Shown piece by piece: positions 11,368-22,000 of a stretch of DNA of 32,372 nt; position 1 is the stretch's first letter, and each line of letters opens with the position of its first letter. A program made the translations under genes and the position numbers. Where the stretch lies: contig QAXH01004574.1 of NCBI GenBank assembly GCA_004335635.1, positions 1-32,372 of the forward strand. The letters are read 5' to 3'. Source of the DNA: Chloromonas sp. AAM2. Its lineage: Eukaryota; Chlorophyta; Chlorophyceae; Chlamydomonadales; Chlamydomonadaceae. Below the pieces are notes generated by a model that was not told where the DNA came from, did no database searches, and saw only the letters and a program-made list of their open reading frames with translations.

Positions 11368-14300
11368 ATGTATCGCCCATACTCGGTTGGGCAGCCTGGC
11401 GAGCAGCTGGTGATGCTGCAGCAGGCGGTTCATCGGCCAGCTCGTGAATCAAGTGGATGGCGTGATGGTGTGGTAAATCCCCTGTACGCTGCCAGCAGCG
11501 CAGGCGCAAGTCCACCTGGTCAGGAGCGATGGGCCAGTCCGCCGGGTTCATTCAATATTAGAGGTGCGAGAGTGCACTATTGCTTACGACCCATGCAAGT
11601 GCAACTTCATCGGCCCAATCGCATTGATACCGGGGATGCTGCATGGTGGGCGCGCTTGCATGTTGCATGTAAAAGAAACGGGTACCCCTGAGGCCTCCTC
11701 TCAAACTCTGGCCGTACACATTTCTTACATGACCAAGTCGCAATCAGCAAGCAAATCAACAGTGGACCCACACCACTAGGACAGCCTAGTGCAGCATTGC
11801 CAGCACCTGTGCCTGCATGGCTGGATAGTACTGGGACTGCATGGCTGGATAGCACCTCCCTCACCCCGCTACATGTGACAGACGATCAGCAATGAGAGGC
11901 AAAATTTCGACATTTCCTCATATTCTGCCTTGCCTGCAGGTGGCTATCGTGACCTTCTGAGAGAAAATAGTCCTCTGGCCGTGCTTAAGCAGCGAGCATT
12001 CAGTTCCGCCGGCGGTGCCCCATCCCCTCTCATCCCCGCCTACCCTGCTCAGCACATTCAGCCACACAGCCCCCCTCCATACCAGTCCCTGTACCCCACA
12101 GCCCCATACCAACCCAGCGCCAATGTCAGCTATCACCACATCGACAGGCCTTCCGCACCGCCCGTGTATCACGACATGTCCTACCCTCAGACAGCCTATG
12201 ACAATGGCCAAGGTCCACACCAGCCCGGCGCCAATGTCGACTACCACCACATGCACAGGCCTTCCGCGCCTCCCATGTACAGCAATATGTCTTCAGCCTA
12301 CCCTCAGACAGCTTATGGCAATGGCCATGGCATTCCCTTACCAAGCATGCCAAACTCGCAAGGGCCACAGATCCAACAGCAAAACACCCGTTCGTTCCCT
12401 GCTTACCCAATGGTCCCAGTCAGCCAGGCACAGTACCCATCCCAGCCACCATACACGTCCGCTAACCCTCCGGATTCCAAACCAGCTGTGGCCATGCCTT
12501 CCCCAGCAGGCCCTACACACGTACGCATCAACTCCACACCGGCAGTGAGGCTCCTGCCAGCCAACAGTCAGAGGGATGACTCAGCATATGCCATGCCTGA
12601 GAAGCCGCATAAAAGCAGCGTCCCTTCCACCCACACATTCCATGAAAATCCGGTCAGTGACGTCTATCCAAAGCTACCTGCGAAAGGCATTCAGCAACGC
12701 GCTCCACACCGGCTCAGCAACCAAGGCAGACCCTCGCCACAGCCAGATTACAGCTACGAGCCAGCTGCAGCAGGTGCGGCTGGTGGTGGAGGCGGCTACC
12801 AGCCAGCTGCTGTGGCTGCTGGCTCCGGAGAGGACCCATACTCAGGGGCTGGGGCTGTGCGCTTGTCGGGAGGCATGCGGGTGCCCAGCCGGTACCTGGC
12901 CGAGCCTGACTCGCTCATGGAGCCTGCAGTCTACGAGGTGGGTGCAGACCAGCAGGCCTGCGCCCATCAAACGATGTTTCATGTCTATGACGGCTGTCTA
13001 TTATGTCTATGAGGCTGTGTGGGTATTCAACATTGTCCCGTGTGAACAATGACGGCATTGCATTGACATTGGAAAGTGGACTATTAGGTGGCTAACAACG
13101 CTACAAATCGCAGCGGCTCGGCAATGATTGAGCGCAAATGTGATGTGCAAGAACTGCCCAGCAGCGGGGTTGCAAGGCATGGTAAGGAAAGCGGAACTTG
13201 CCAGACACCATGTCTCTTCCTATCCCTTGTAGGCCCAGGTGGTGAACCCCCTCATGGACACCCTGACCCGGGCTGCCGGCTGCGACTCGCCCACCTCGCC
13301 CGCCCGCCTGTCCTCCCGCGAGGTGGAGGCGGTCCACGTGCAGATCAGCCAGCGCATGGGGCAGCTGTACGCATACTTCAAAGACCTGCATGAGAAGGAT
13401 AGGGCAAAGATAAGGTGCGGTGCGGCCCTGACAGGCTTGACTGCAGGTAGAGGTATGTGCAGGTAGAGGGATGTGCAGCGTGTATGTGCACTGCTTGTGT
13501 TGGCAGACAGGATGTTCGCTTCTGCGCCTTGCATTCCTGTTTCATATACCTGTACTTGACTATTTGAGCACTGTTTGTTGACCAAGCTGTACTGTTCACG
13601 TTCGCTCCTACATTTGCAGTTGTTGGGTGCGTTGCCTTGTCAAGTCCCTAACTCACCCTGACTGCCTCACACCCTTGCCCTTGCAAATCTCTCACTGCAT
13701 GTCTCTTACTGCACATGCCACCGTTTTGCCCCTGCAGGCAGGTTGCCTGTGCCCTGAAGGAGTCTGAGGAGCGAGTGGGTCAGCTGCGGTCACGCAACGT
13801 CAAGCTGGCGGTGGCGGGCGAGGCCAATGGGGAGTGCATGGGGCCCACCAACATCCTCTTCCTGCCGTACACTCTGCACCCCCGGACCAAGTCAACAAGG
13901 TAGGGCCAAGCGGCTGGGCAAGCAGGATGCAAGTACACAGTGCAGGGATTGATAGCACTGGGACGGAGAGCAGGCAGGGATTAATTGTTTGGCAAAGGGG
14001 TTCAGCGGCGCTGCATGGGGCTCAGGCATGTGGTGGCTGTGGGAACATGGGTTGTCAGCACAACAGAAAAAAGGCAACTGAACAAAAACGCCAACTATCT
14101 TGGTGTAGTGCGGAGGGTGGCTTACGGGGGGAGCAGATACACATTGGAATGGGAGCAGAAACAATAAAGTGGGAGCAGATAGACGTCCAGTCACCCACTG
14201 TGCCATCTGAGCACTTGCACATTCCAATGCCTGTTGCAGATTCGTGCCCTTGCTGCTGGCCAGCTGGAGACAGAAGCGTACCACTTGGCTGGCCATCATT

Positions 14301-17037
14301 TGGACCTGCATCCTTGTCATCGCTATAGCCTTGCTTGTAGGACTGCTGGTGCGTGGTGTGTCGGGCAGTGGGCTGGTGGGGTTAGCTTCAGTGGCAGGGG
14401 CTTCGCTCCCAGGTTACTGCTGACTTGCTACTACTACTGCTCTGTCATGCAACAGTCTTGCAAGGCTGCTTGGCTTCAATGCTTACAGTGATGGACCCAA
14501 CTTGCTCAACCTGCACCTGCCTTGAACATGCATGTGTGCTTGAGTAGCATCTCAATGTAGCAAGGTAAACCCTGCTACACACGAGTAACGCTTGGCCTGG
14601 TCCTATGCTGACTGCAGGTTCCATGGAAAAAGGACCCTGAGCCACCAAGCTTTGCGCAGCGGCCTCATGTGCTGAATGTGACGTCGCATGGCGTGGACAT
14701 ACAAGTCAGGTACCAGTCCAAGGAAACGTTTTCATCGGAAGATATGCCAGTCGCACGTAAAGCCTGTTGAGCGTAGTCTTTCCAATCGTAACCACTTCTC
14801 TTGCCGCATGGAAGAGGCCAGTGCGTGAAGCCCTGATGACAGGCCATGTGACCGACCGAGCCGTTTGGGATGCTTGACGTCATGCCACACACAGGGCTAT
14901 CACGATTCGGCGAGCCTGCCAGATGTCGATGCTTGGTGTGTGCTGCATGTTTGCAGGTTGGATCGACCATGCGACGTTTACTTTGCGGCCGTACCCACAG
15001 CCCTCCTGTCGCCTGAGATAACCCGCCGACTGCTGCGGATCTTGGCAAGCGATGCACAACAAAGTGAACAGACATATTTGCAAGACACATCATGGCAGCA
15101 GGCAGAGCTGTGGCAACAGGCCTGGCTCTGGCAGGGGAAGCAGCCCCGCGAAGCGCGGCAGAAGCAGCAGAAGCAAGGCAGACAGGCGGCAAGGCATCTG
15201 AAGCAGAACCACAAGGAAAAGTTCGGGCAAAGCCGACAGACCGACCATGAAGACAGATTACATTTGCAGCGCGGAGATCGATCCGTGCCTGGTCTGACAG
15301 AGGGCACAGGAAGACGGCTGCTGGCCGGATCCCTCGCGCGTCAATTACTGCAAGATTCGCAGCCCGTGCTACCTGACATCCGCGAGTCACCCCCTCAACC
15401 TGACTCACCACCAGAGCCTGACTTACCCGTCCCATCATTTCAGCCTGATTTACCCGACCCACCATTTCAGCCCGATTTTCCCGTGCAACCACCTCAACCA
15501 AATGCACCTGTCTCACCTTCTATACCCGGTGGCCTGCGCAACTCGCCACCCGTCTCACCGCCCGATGGCCTGCGCAACTCGCCACCCGTCTCACCGCCCG
15601 ATGGTCTACGCAACTCGCCACCCGTCTCACCGCCCGATGGCCTTCGCAACTCGCCACCCGTCTCACCGCCCGATGGCCTTCGCAACTCGCCGCCCGTCTC
15701 ACCGCCCGATGGTTTTCNNNNNNNNNNNNNNNNNNNNNNNNNNNNNNNNNNNNNNNNNNNNNNNNNNNNNNNNNNNNNNNNNNNNNNNNNNNNNNNNNNN
15801 NNNNNNNNNNNNNNNNNNNNNNNNNNNNNNNNNNNNNNNNNNNNNNNNNNNNNNNNNNNNNNNNNNNNNNNNNNNNNNNNNNNNNNNNNNNNNNNNNNNN
15901 NNNNNNNNNNNNNNNNNNNNNNNNNNNNNNNNNNNNNNNNNNNNNNNNNNNNNNNNNNNNNNNNNNNNNNNNNNNNNNNNNNNNNNNNNNNNNNNNNNNN
16001 NNNNNNNNNNNNNNNNNNNNNNNNNNNNNNNNNNNNNNNNNNNNNNNNNNNNNNNNNNNNNNNNNNNNNNNNNNNNNNNNNNNNNNNNNNNNNNNNNNNN
16101 NNNNNNNNNNNNNNNNNNNNNNNNNNNNNNNNNNNNNNNNNNNNNNNNNNNNNNNNNNNNNNNNNNNNNNNNNNNNNNNNNNNNNNNNNNNNNNNNNNNN
16201 NNNNNNNNNNNNNNNNNNNNNNNNNNNNNNNNNNNNNNNNNNNNNNNNNNNNNNNNNNNNNNNNNNNNNNNNNNNNNNNNNNNNNNNNNNNNNNNNNNNN
16301 NNNNNNNNNNNNNNNNNNNNNNNNNNNNNNNNNNNNNNNNNNNNNNNNNNNNNNTGGCTTCCCCACCACCTAATCTACGTGACTCACCACCCATCTCGTC
16401 GCCTGATTTGGCTTCCCCACCTCCTAATCTACGTGACTCACCACCCATCTCGTCGCCTGATCTGGCTTCCCCACCACCTAATCTACGTGACTCACCCCCA
16501 ATCTCACCACCTGGTATTCCTTTCTCACCCCCTTCTCTACGTTTCTCCCCTCCACCCATGCAATCTTTCCCTCCCTGGCCCCCCCGAGCACCATTCCCAC
16601 CTGAGCCTCCCCCACCTGCCCCTCCCCCACCCAATGGCATTCTTGCTTGGGTGGGTGGTGGGGACGTGTTTGCAGTGGCGTCCAGCACACAACACAGCAG
16701 CCTGCAGCGCTACACCACTGCATGTGGTGCAGTGCACGTCTCCGGCCAGCCTAACAACACCTACACCATCTCCATCACAACCATGGCACGTTCCTTGGAG
16801 TGCCAGACGTCGTTGTCTGCCGCTTCAGGCCGTCTGGGATCTGGTGCACCAGGCCAGTGCCTGAGGTGTGGCTACATCCAGCCCCTGGCGGAGCCATACA
16901 CAGTGCTCCTGGTGGCACGTGATGACAGAGGCCACCTTTACAGTCACCTACAAGTCATCGAGCTGGGGTCACATGCCGAGGGACAGATTGAGATCAGGAT
17001 TAATGGCGTACTGTCCCAGGTTCCCATAGCAAACTAA
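11368..17037 (+). CDS. Single-pass membrane protein: late-motif-rich cytosolic tail and SPP-repeat (hydroxyproline-type) ectodomain
   Basis: Exons 11368-11563, 11940-12937, 13233-13414, 13738-13899, 14240-14348, 14618-14709 and 14957-15717, then an assembly gap, then 16355-17037 to TAA. All joins before the gap agree in phase. The ATG directly follows an in-frame TAA. Residues 1-400 are Pro/Tyr/Gln/Ser-rich with a duplicated block (about 123-157 and 160-199) and contain PPPY (110-113), PTAP (118-121), PSAPPVY (136-142) and PSAPPMY (173-179). Residues about 400-510 look helical, possibly coiled coil. WRQKRTTW precedes the membrane segment (529-549), so the N-terminus should be cytosolic. The outside part starts with a beta-rich segment (VLNVTSHGVDIQV, then LDRPCDVYFAAVP), followed by SPP repeats and a final domain of about 134 residues with several Cys. 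A cell-wall or surface role with ESCRT or WW-protein contacts is inferred. Confidence 0.75.
12110..12325 (+). repeat. Tandem coding duplication in the cytosolic tail
   Basis: Two adjacent copies of about 100 bases encode similar blocks: QPSANVSYHHIDRPSAPPVY and QPGANVDYHHMHRPSAPPMY, each followed by a YPQTAY-x-NG segment. Each copy carries one PSAP overlapping one PPxY, so the motif pair was duplicated as a unit. Confidence 0.85.
15534..15717 (+). repeat. 36-base minisatellite encoding a 12-residue SPP unit, five units then gap
   Basis: Units start at 15534, 15570, 15606, 15642 and 15678 and encode LRNSPPVSPPDG with only silent or near-silent changes. The assembly gap begins just after the fifth unit, so the array probably continues into it. 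SPP motifs are typical prolyl-hydroxylation and arabinosylation sites in volvocine wall proteins. Confidence 0.93.
15718..16354. other. Assembly gap (637 N)
   Basis: This run of N lies inside the SPP repeat region. The reading frame before the gap and the frame that encodes the C-terminal domain after it differ by one base, so the true length is probably not 637 and the gap is an estimate. Confidence 0.97.
16356..16517 (+). repeat. 54-base minisatellite encoding an 18-residue SPP unit, three units
   Basis: Units start near 16357, 16411 and 16465 and encode ASPPPNLRDSPPISSPDL with little change; the third drifts at its end. The unit differs in length and sequence from the 36-base array before the gap, so two arrays or a transition lie within the missing sequence. 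Confidence 0.92.
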
Positions 17038-17070
17038 GCAGTTGGGGTTCATAAAGGTACTGGAACAAAA

Positions 17071-17094
17071 GTTTGCCAGTTCTGGGACAGTTTC
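17071..17094 (+). repeat. 24-base direct repeat, downstream copy
   Basis: Identical to 10747-10770, located 34 bases after the stop codon of the SPP-rich membrane protein gene. Similarity beyond the 24 bases is weak. Confidence 0.85.
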
Positions 17095-17303
17095 TGTGTC
17101 CTGCACTGAAACCGGTGGTGATGTGGCGGTGTCTCCTGTCTTGAACGATTTGTCGTGTTTTTCAGAGGCGCAGGTTGAGGCACACCAGGCCACACAAGTC
17201 CAGCGCAAGCTGTGCACCCTTGCTGCTTTGAAAACGCCCGTGCGTCCCATGGGTGTGTGCCGCTAGAATCTTACCTGGGTGGGCAGGTTGTGGGACGCAG
17301 TCA

Positions 17304-17308
17304 TGTAA
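17304..17308 (+). terminator. Candidate poly(A) signal UGUAA for the SPP-rich membrane protein gene
   Basis: TGTAA lies 267 bases after the stop codon at 17037. A second TGTAA is at 17876-17880. Which one is used cannot be told from sequence. Confidence 0.35.
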
Positions 17309-18562
17309 AGCAATACAATAACCCTTTCATTGCCAGTTAAAAGGCTTGGCATGTTGCTTGCCAGGATTCAGATTGTCATCAGGTCGTCACTGTGATGTGG
17401 CGGAAGGGATAAGGGTAGCCTGTCAACCTCCTGGCTCTGCTCGCTAGCCCTGCCAAGTAATTCAAACCCATATTTTGCCGGGCTCGGCTCGCAAAAGGAT
17501 GGATGCCCGCTGAACATCAGACCGAACACACATGACTTGAGTGACTTGGGATGCTGAACAGCCAGATCTGCTCGAAGACTGTAGGCTCAATACGGCAGAC
17601 TCAGGCTGAGAATGCTGGTGGCCGCATGGGGGTTGGGCTTAACCACCCAGCCTCCTTACTTCCGGCAACCGGCGTCCCCTTTCTTTCTTTCTTGCTGGTG
17701 GCCAGCTGTCCAAGAACGCAATTAAGGCCGGCTGTGGACAGTTGGCATGCGCTTGGTTGTTTCCGTGCTGATTTGAGAGGAGTGAGGATGCATGCATTGG
17801 ACAGTTGTTATATATGGTATGTGGGAATGAGAATGTGCTGCCTGGAATGGGCTCTATTAGTATTATTCATATGGTTGTAAATCCGAGCATAAGATGGTGC
17901 AGTTGAGTTGCGCAGCATGTAGGCTGTAGCAGCGCTTGTTCGCTGGATGCAGATACCTCACCCGTCTTGGCCACGCCGCTTGGTGTTGGTTCAGCAGGGT
18001 GGTGTTTTGCTGCCACGTTGTGGCTTGTAGCCCAAGCCTGTGCCCAACTCGAATAAAGATTGTGTTGCGTAAGCAAGTGTGAATGAAGTAACGTAAGCAA
18101 GTGTGAGGGCAGGTGTTGGGGTGCACGATTTGATGACCACCAATGCGGCAACCTGACTGGTATGCGCGCTGTTTTGCCAGCAATGTCAGGGCGAGAAGAA
18201 AGAGCTAGCATTAGCAACCGGCTGTTCAAGCACAGCCCATGCGAGCGTTTACGCGCACAGGCAGTGTTAGACCTTGTAAGGAATATCAGACGCATACGGC
18301 CCTGTTGAGCGTGGATTGGGCGCCCATTGCCATCGGTCCATTGAATTGGACACTGTATATTTATGGCTGCATGCAGCAGCTGCTGAGAAATGCCATGGAG
18401 TGACACTGGCAACAGCTTTGCTTGCAACACGTTACGCACTCGTCATGCAGAGCTCATGCAAACAGACGCAGTCGGTAGTCCCTGGACTGATGCTTTGGGG
18501 CTGCCTTGAACTAGCCAAGCAAAGTTCATAGCAGTAGTAAAACCGTGTGTGCCAAACCCAGT

Positions 18563-18567
18563 TTACA
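18563..18567 (-). terminator. Candidate poly(A) signal UGUAA for the GT92-like gene
   Basis: TTACA on the plus strand reads TGTAA on the minus strand. It is the first such word I find after the minus-strand stop at 19095, and it lies downstream of the possible alternative last exon as well, so it could serve both forms. Confidence 0.3.
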
Positions 18568-18839
18568 TAGATTAGATGAATTCGCAGAGATCAGTCCGTA
18601 TGAATTGCAAGCCAGGTCCAAAACATGAACATCGTACATCATTGTCACAAGGCATGAAACACAGATTTCACCGCAAATAAAGATTCAAGCGATTGCAAGG
18701 CAAGGCGGTTTTGCTAGTAGTCGAGCCCTAGCATTTCAGTTCAGTTGCGCAGCTCATGCACCGACCCAAAATCCCCCTTACTCAGCTATGTGTGTCTGCT
18801 AGCCTGATGTAAAATAGACCTGCCAAGTAATTAGTCCAA

Positions 18840-19003
18840 TCATACGTTGTGGTGGATATCATAGATGAATGGATCAATCCTGGTGCCCTCAGAATCCCAG
18901 GCCACACGTTTAGTGTACACGAGGGCAGGCGCACCGTAGAGGAACACATCAAGGCGATGTCTACAAGCCAATGCGAAAAGAATTACGACTGCAATCAAGA
19001 GGG
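18840..19003 (-). CDS. Possible alternative or decayed last exon of the GT92-like gene
   Basis: Read on the minus strand from a CTTCAG acceptor, this segment encodes a hydrophobic stretch (ALLIAVVILFALAC), then HRLDVFLYGAPALVY and RIDPFIYDIHHNV before TGA. It can be joined in phase to a donor at 19160/19159 inside the preceding exon, replacing the short tail that ends at 19095. Its RID..PFI..IH pattern echoes the RIDLDPETCPFIAHLYNIH segment of that exon, so it may instead be a decayed duplicate. Transcript data would be needed to choose. Confidence 0.35.
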
Positions 19004-19094
19004 CTGAAGTTGTAGCATTGGCGTGATTACTCAAGTTTCCATGTGTATCAGGCAACCCATTCCTCGACAAGCCCAGCAAAGTCTCTGAAGCTTA

Positions 19095-22000
19095 TCATGC
19101 AGCTTCCGGAAGGATAAACCATTTGCTTCTCCAGTTTCGTTGAAAGTAGTGCAGCCCACCCCGGGCATGGGTCCCATCTCCTCTGTAGCCGTGAATATTG
19201 TAAAGGTGGGCTATGAAGGGACAGGTCTCGGGGTCCAAATCAATTCGTACCTGAATTGGACACAGGCGGAGGCAAGAACTTGTGAAGGATTGGACGGGGT
19301 GCAGGGCAAGCGGAAGGATGGTTTGAGATGTGCATGGTTGCTGTTGGCACGCACAAAGAATATGCACGTGCGATGGCACAGCCAGGGCCAGCTGCGCACA
19401 GCCAGCGGCAGCCGAGGGCACTAGTTGCTGCGTTGTTGTTCTAACGTACGAACCACTAAGGGGTGCCATAGATGAAGTAGGGGTCATCAGGACCTGGTGC
19501 GGCAGCACACAAGCAGTTGCCCACCTGTTTATTGTCTCCAAACAGCTCAGCCCTATGCATGTTGAACACCTTGACTTCCTGGACACGTGACAGGTGCTTG
19601 CCTGCATGACATGGGGGCACACAGGGACTGAGTGAGTTACCAACAACACCCTTAGAAACACATTACCATACAAGTTGTCAGACTGTCGGACACAGCGGAA
19701 AGACATTTTACATCTGTGTTCAACACTGAACGTTCCCATTCTCGCATACAACTGCCTATCCCTAAAATTTCAGCAAGTGAGTGGCCTTGCCCTTCCTGCT
19801 TGTCTGGAGTCGCACGCTTTGGAGTGCCCAGCACTGGCTGCCCCTCCCAGCCGTGATGAAACCGCGATCACACAAACGAAGCCGAACCCTTGCGGCGCGC
19901 CACCCACCCCAGTAACTCGTCGCTCCCGGGTCCAAACGAGCAGCCCACGTCTTGTTTTCTTCGCGGTAGTAGGTATCGTCCCAGGTTCTGCAGGTCACAC
20001 ATCGGTCGTGGGCACGGTCAGCGTCTTGCATTCCCAATCAATGATCTCAATCCTGTCAGTTTGGGCTCGGGTCAGCGTCTTGTGCTCTGCCCTTCACTAG
20101 TGGCACCTGTAGCCTCCCTCTGAGGGCGACCATCAGAACCACACAAACTAATGATTCTTCAACACTTCTCCAGTCTTCACGAGGCTAGATCCAGTGACTT
20201 GCCCTCCACAAGCCAGTCAAGACAGTGCCCCTTCTCATCAACATGATGACATGGCTTTTCATGGTTTAACCCACGGTACTGCAGCTAGACACAACATCTC
20301 TCCAAGAACTACACGCCTGACAATCACTTAGCCAAGAACGCTCACTGGTAGCGGGGTGCAGATTACGAATGTCATCACTAGCAACATGGTTCCAACTTAA
20401 AAGTGTGGCACGCCTGTCTCTCTTCGCTACAGCCTGCTGACGGTGCCCCTGGTACAACATGCAAACTCTGCCGTGTCAGTCAGTCCACAAAACCATCTGG
20501 AGCCAGGTTAAGGCAGCTGGAGCCAGGTGCAGGTACCTTATCTGCTTACCTGTTGTACTGCAGAAGAGGATCCACGCTATACCACTTGCAGTACGTGCCG
20601 TTCTTCGTGTGAGTACCGGCAAGGCTTGTGGTGCTATTGCCCTGGGCAATAGGCTTGCGTGCCGCTGCCGCCTCGGTGGTCTCTGCGGCTGCCCACATCC
20701 GCCTGTCCGCATCCGCATCCTCCTTGTACCTCTCAAGACAAGTGCCGCAGTTGGTGTACATGCTTGACAACCTGCACACGTTCACACAATCAGCTCGCTG
20801 GTTGGTTGAAGAACTGTCTGCAGCAGCGTGACACATCCCTTATGCGCATTGCGCGCATCGACACGGGATGTAAGTTTGCAACAACAGCATTCAGCTCGCG
20901 TCAGGTAGAAGAGGCTGTGAAGGCCTGAGTGGCGTACAGCATATCTGGGCATTGAGGACGAATTGCTGAATGTGCATTGGGAGTGGGCCTGCCGGGCACA
21001 GACAAGTCTGAACTTCCAAGCAATGAAGCATGACCTCAAGGTTTGTAAGGTGCAACTGCGCAAGTTGCACCTGTTCTACAGCTATGAGAACTCTGTAGGA
21101 GCAAAGACGCCTTTGGAAAGCCAAGCAGGAGCGTCCCCATTGCAGAACGTCTTTGGAAAGCCAAGCAGAAGGTTGATATAACGTTATCTTCTCAAACACT
21201 TACGGTAGGTACGCCTTCTGTGAGGTGTTGCAGCGAGCCAGGGCCTGCACAAGGACAATGCGAGGACAGCAGAGAGCATTGACAAGAAGACCTGGTGCAT
21301 CGTGTAAGGTGTTGAACATGTATGGCTGTTTGGACTGCTATGTCTGTGCACGCCTGGTATGCAAAGCATGGGTCTGGCTCTGGCTTCCAGACACCGCACT
21401 GGGACTACTGAGGCCCACTGTGCATCAAATGGCTGCTGCTCACACACAGGTATCGCACCCTGATCCTATCCTGGCCACTCTGCTCGGCCCTTGCTTGATG
21501 GTTCAAACGTACCTCATGAAGCGTTTTTGCTGGCTTAGGAAAGGCAATGTACTGCAGGCACAGGCAAGGAGCCACGCAAGACTGGCGCCGACCTCCCACG
21601 CTAGAACAGCAGCCGCAGTGCTAGGGTGACCACACCTGAGCTGCTACACACAGATCTCCGGCCGACTCTGCGCAGATTCACCTACTATTGCTTGGCTCTG
21701 TTAGCATCTAGCAAATATCTGTTAGCAGGAAGGCACGTAAGAGTGGCCTTGACGCTCCCGCACAAGAACAGCAGCCGACGCCCTGTTGTACCATCCCAGC
21801 CGCCTCTGCTCAGTTCCGTGAACTATAACTATTGCCTGGCCCCTGCGTTGCTTGGCCCATCCAGCATCTGCTGTGTTTGTGCATGCCTCCAACTGTTCGG
21901 TACTGTCCCCGGCTGCTCTTGTACTGCCATTGCCCAAGTCAACAGCCCAATGCATGACTGCATGATTGCAATACTTGAAGACTCCATAATAATTTCAGTC

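Larger units (their letters stand above)
17038..19094. other. Intergenic between two convergent genes
   Basis: This region holds the 3' flanks of the plus-strand SPP-protein gene and the minus-strand glycosyltransferase gene. It contains the second copy of the 24-base repeat (17071-17094), candidate poly(A) signals at 17304-17308 and 17876-17880 for the plus gene and at 18563-18567 for the minus gene, and a possible alternative last exon at 18840-19003. I see no other gene. Confidence 0.5.

Noticed and set aside
12015..12548. 177-codon open frame on the plus strand
   Set aside because: Other-frame shadow of the 998-base exon whose correct frame joins in phase on both sides.
14665..15516. 283-codon open frame on the minus strand
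   Set aside because: Antisense shadow of the well-supported SPP-protein exon at 14957-15717 and the intron before it.
15534..16517. Regular repeats considered as a CRISPR array
   Set aside because: Units are directly adjacent with no spacers and code for SPP peptides in frame; the genome is eukaryotic.
19095..19751. Single long minus-strand ORF of 218 codons
   Set aside because: Only its last 51 codons are exon; the upstream part is intron and a wrong frame of exon 19525-19601, which joins in another phase.
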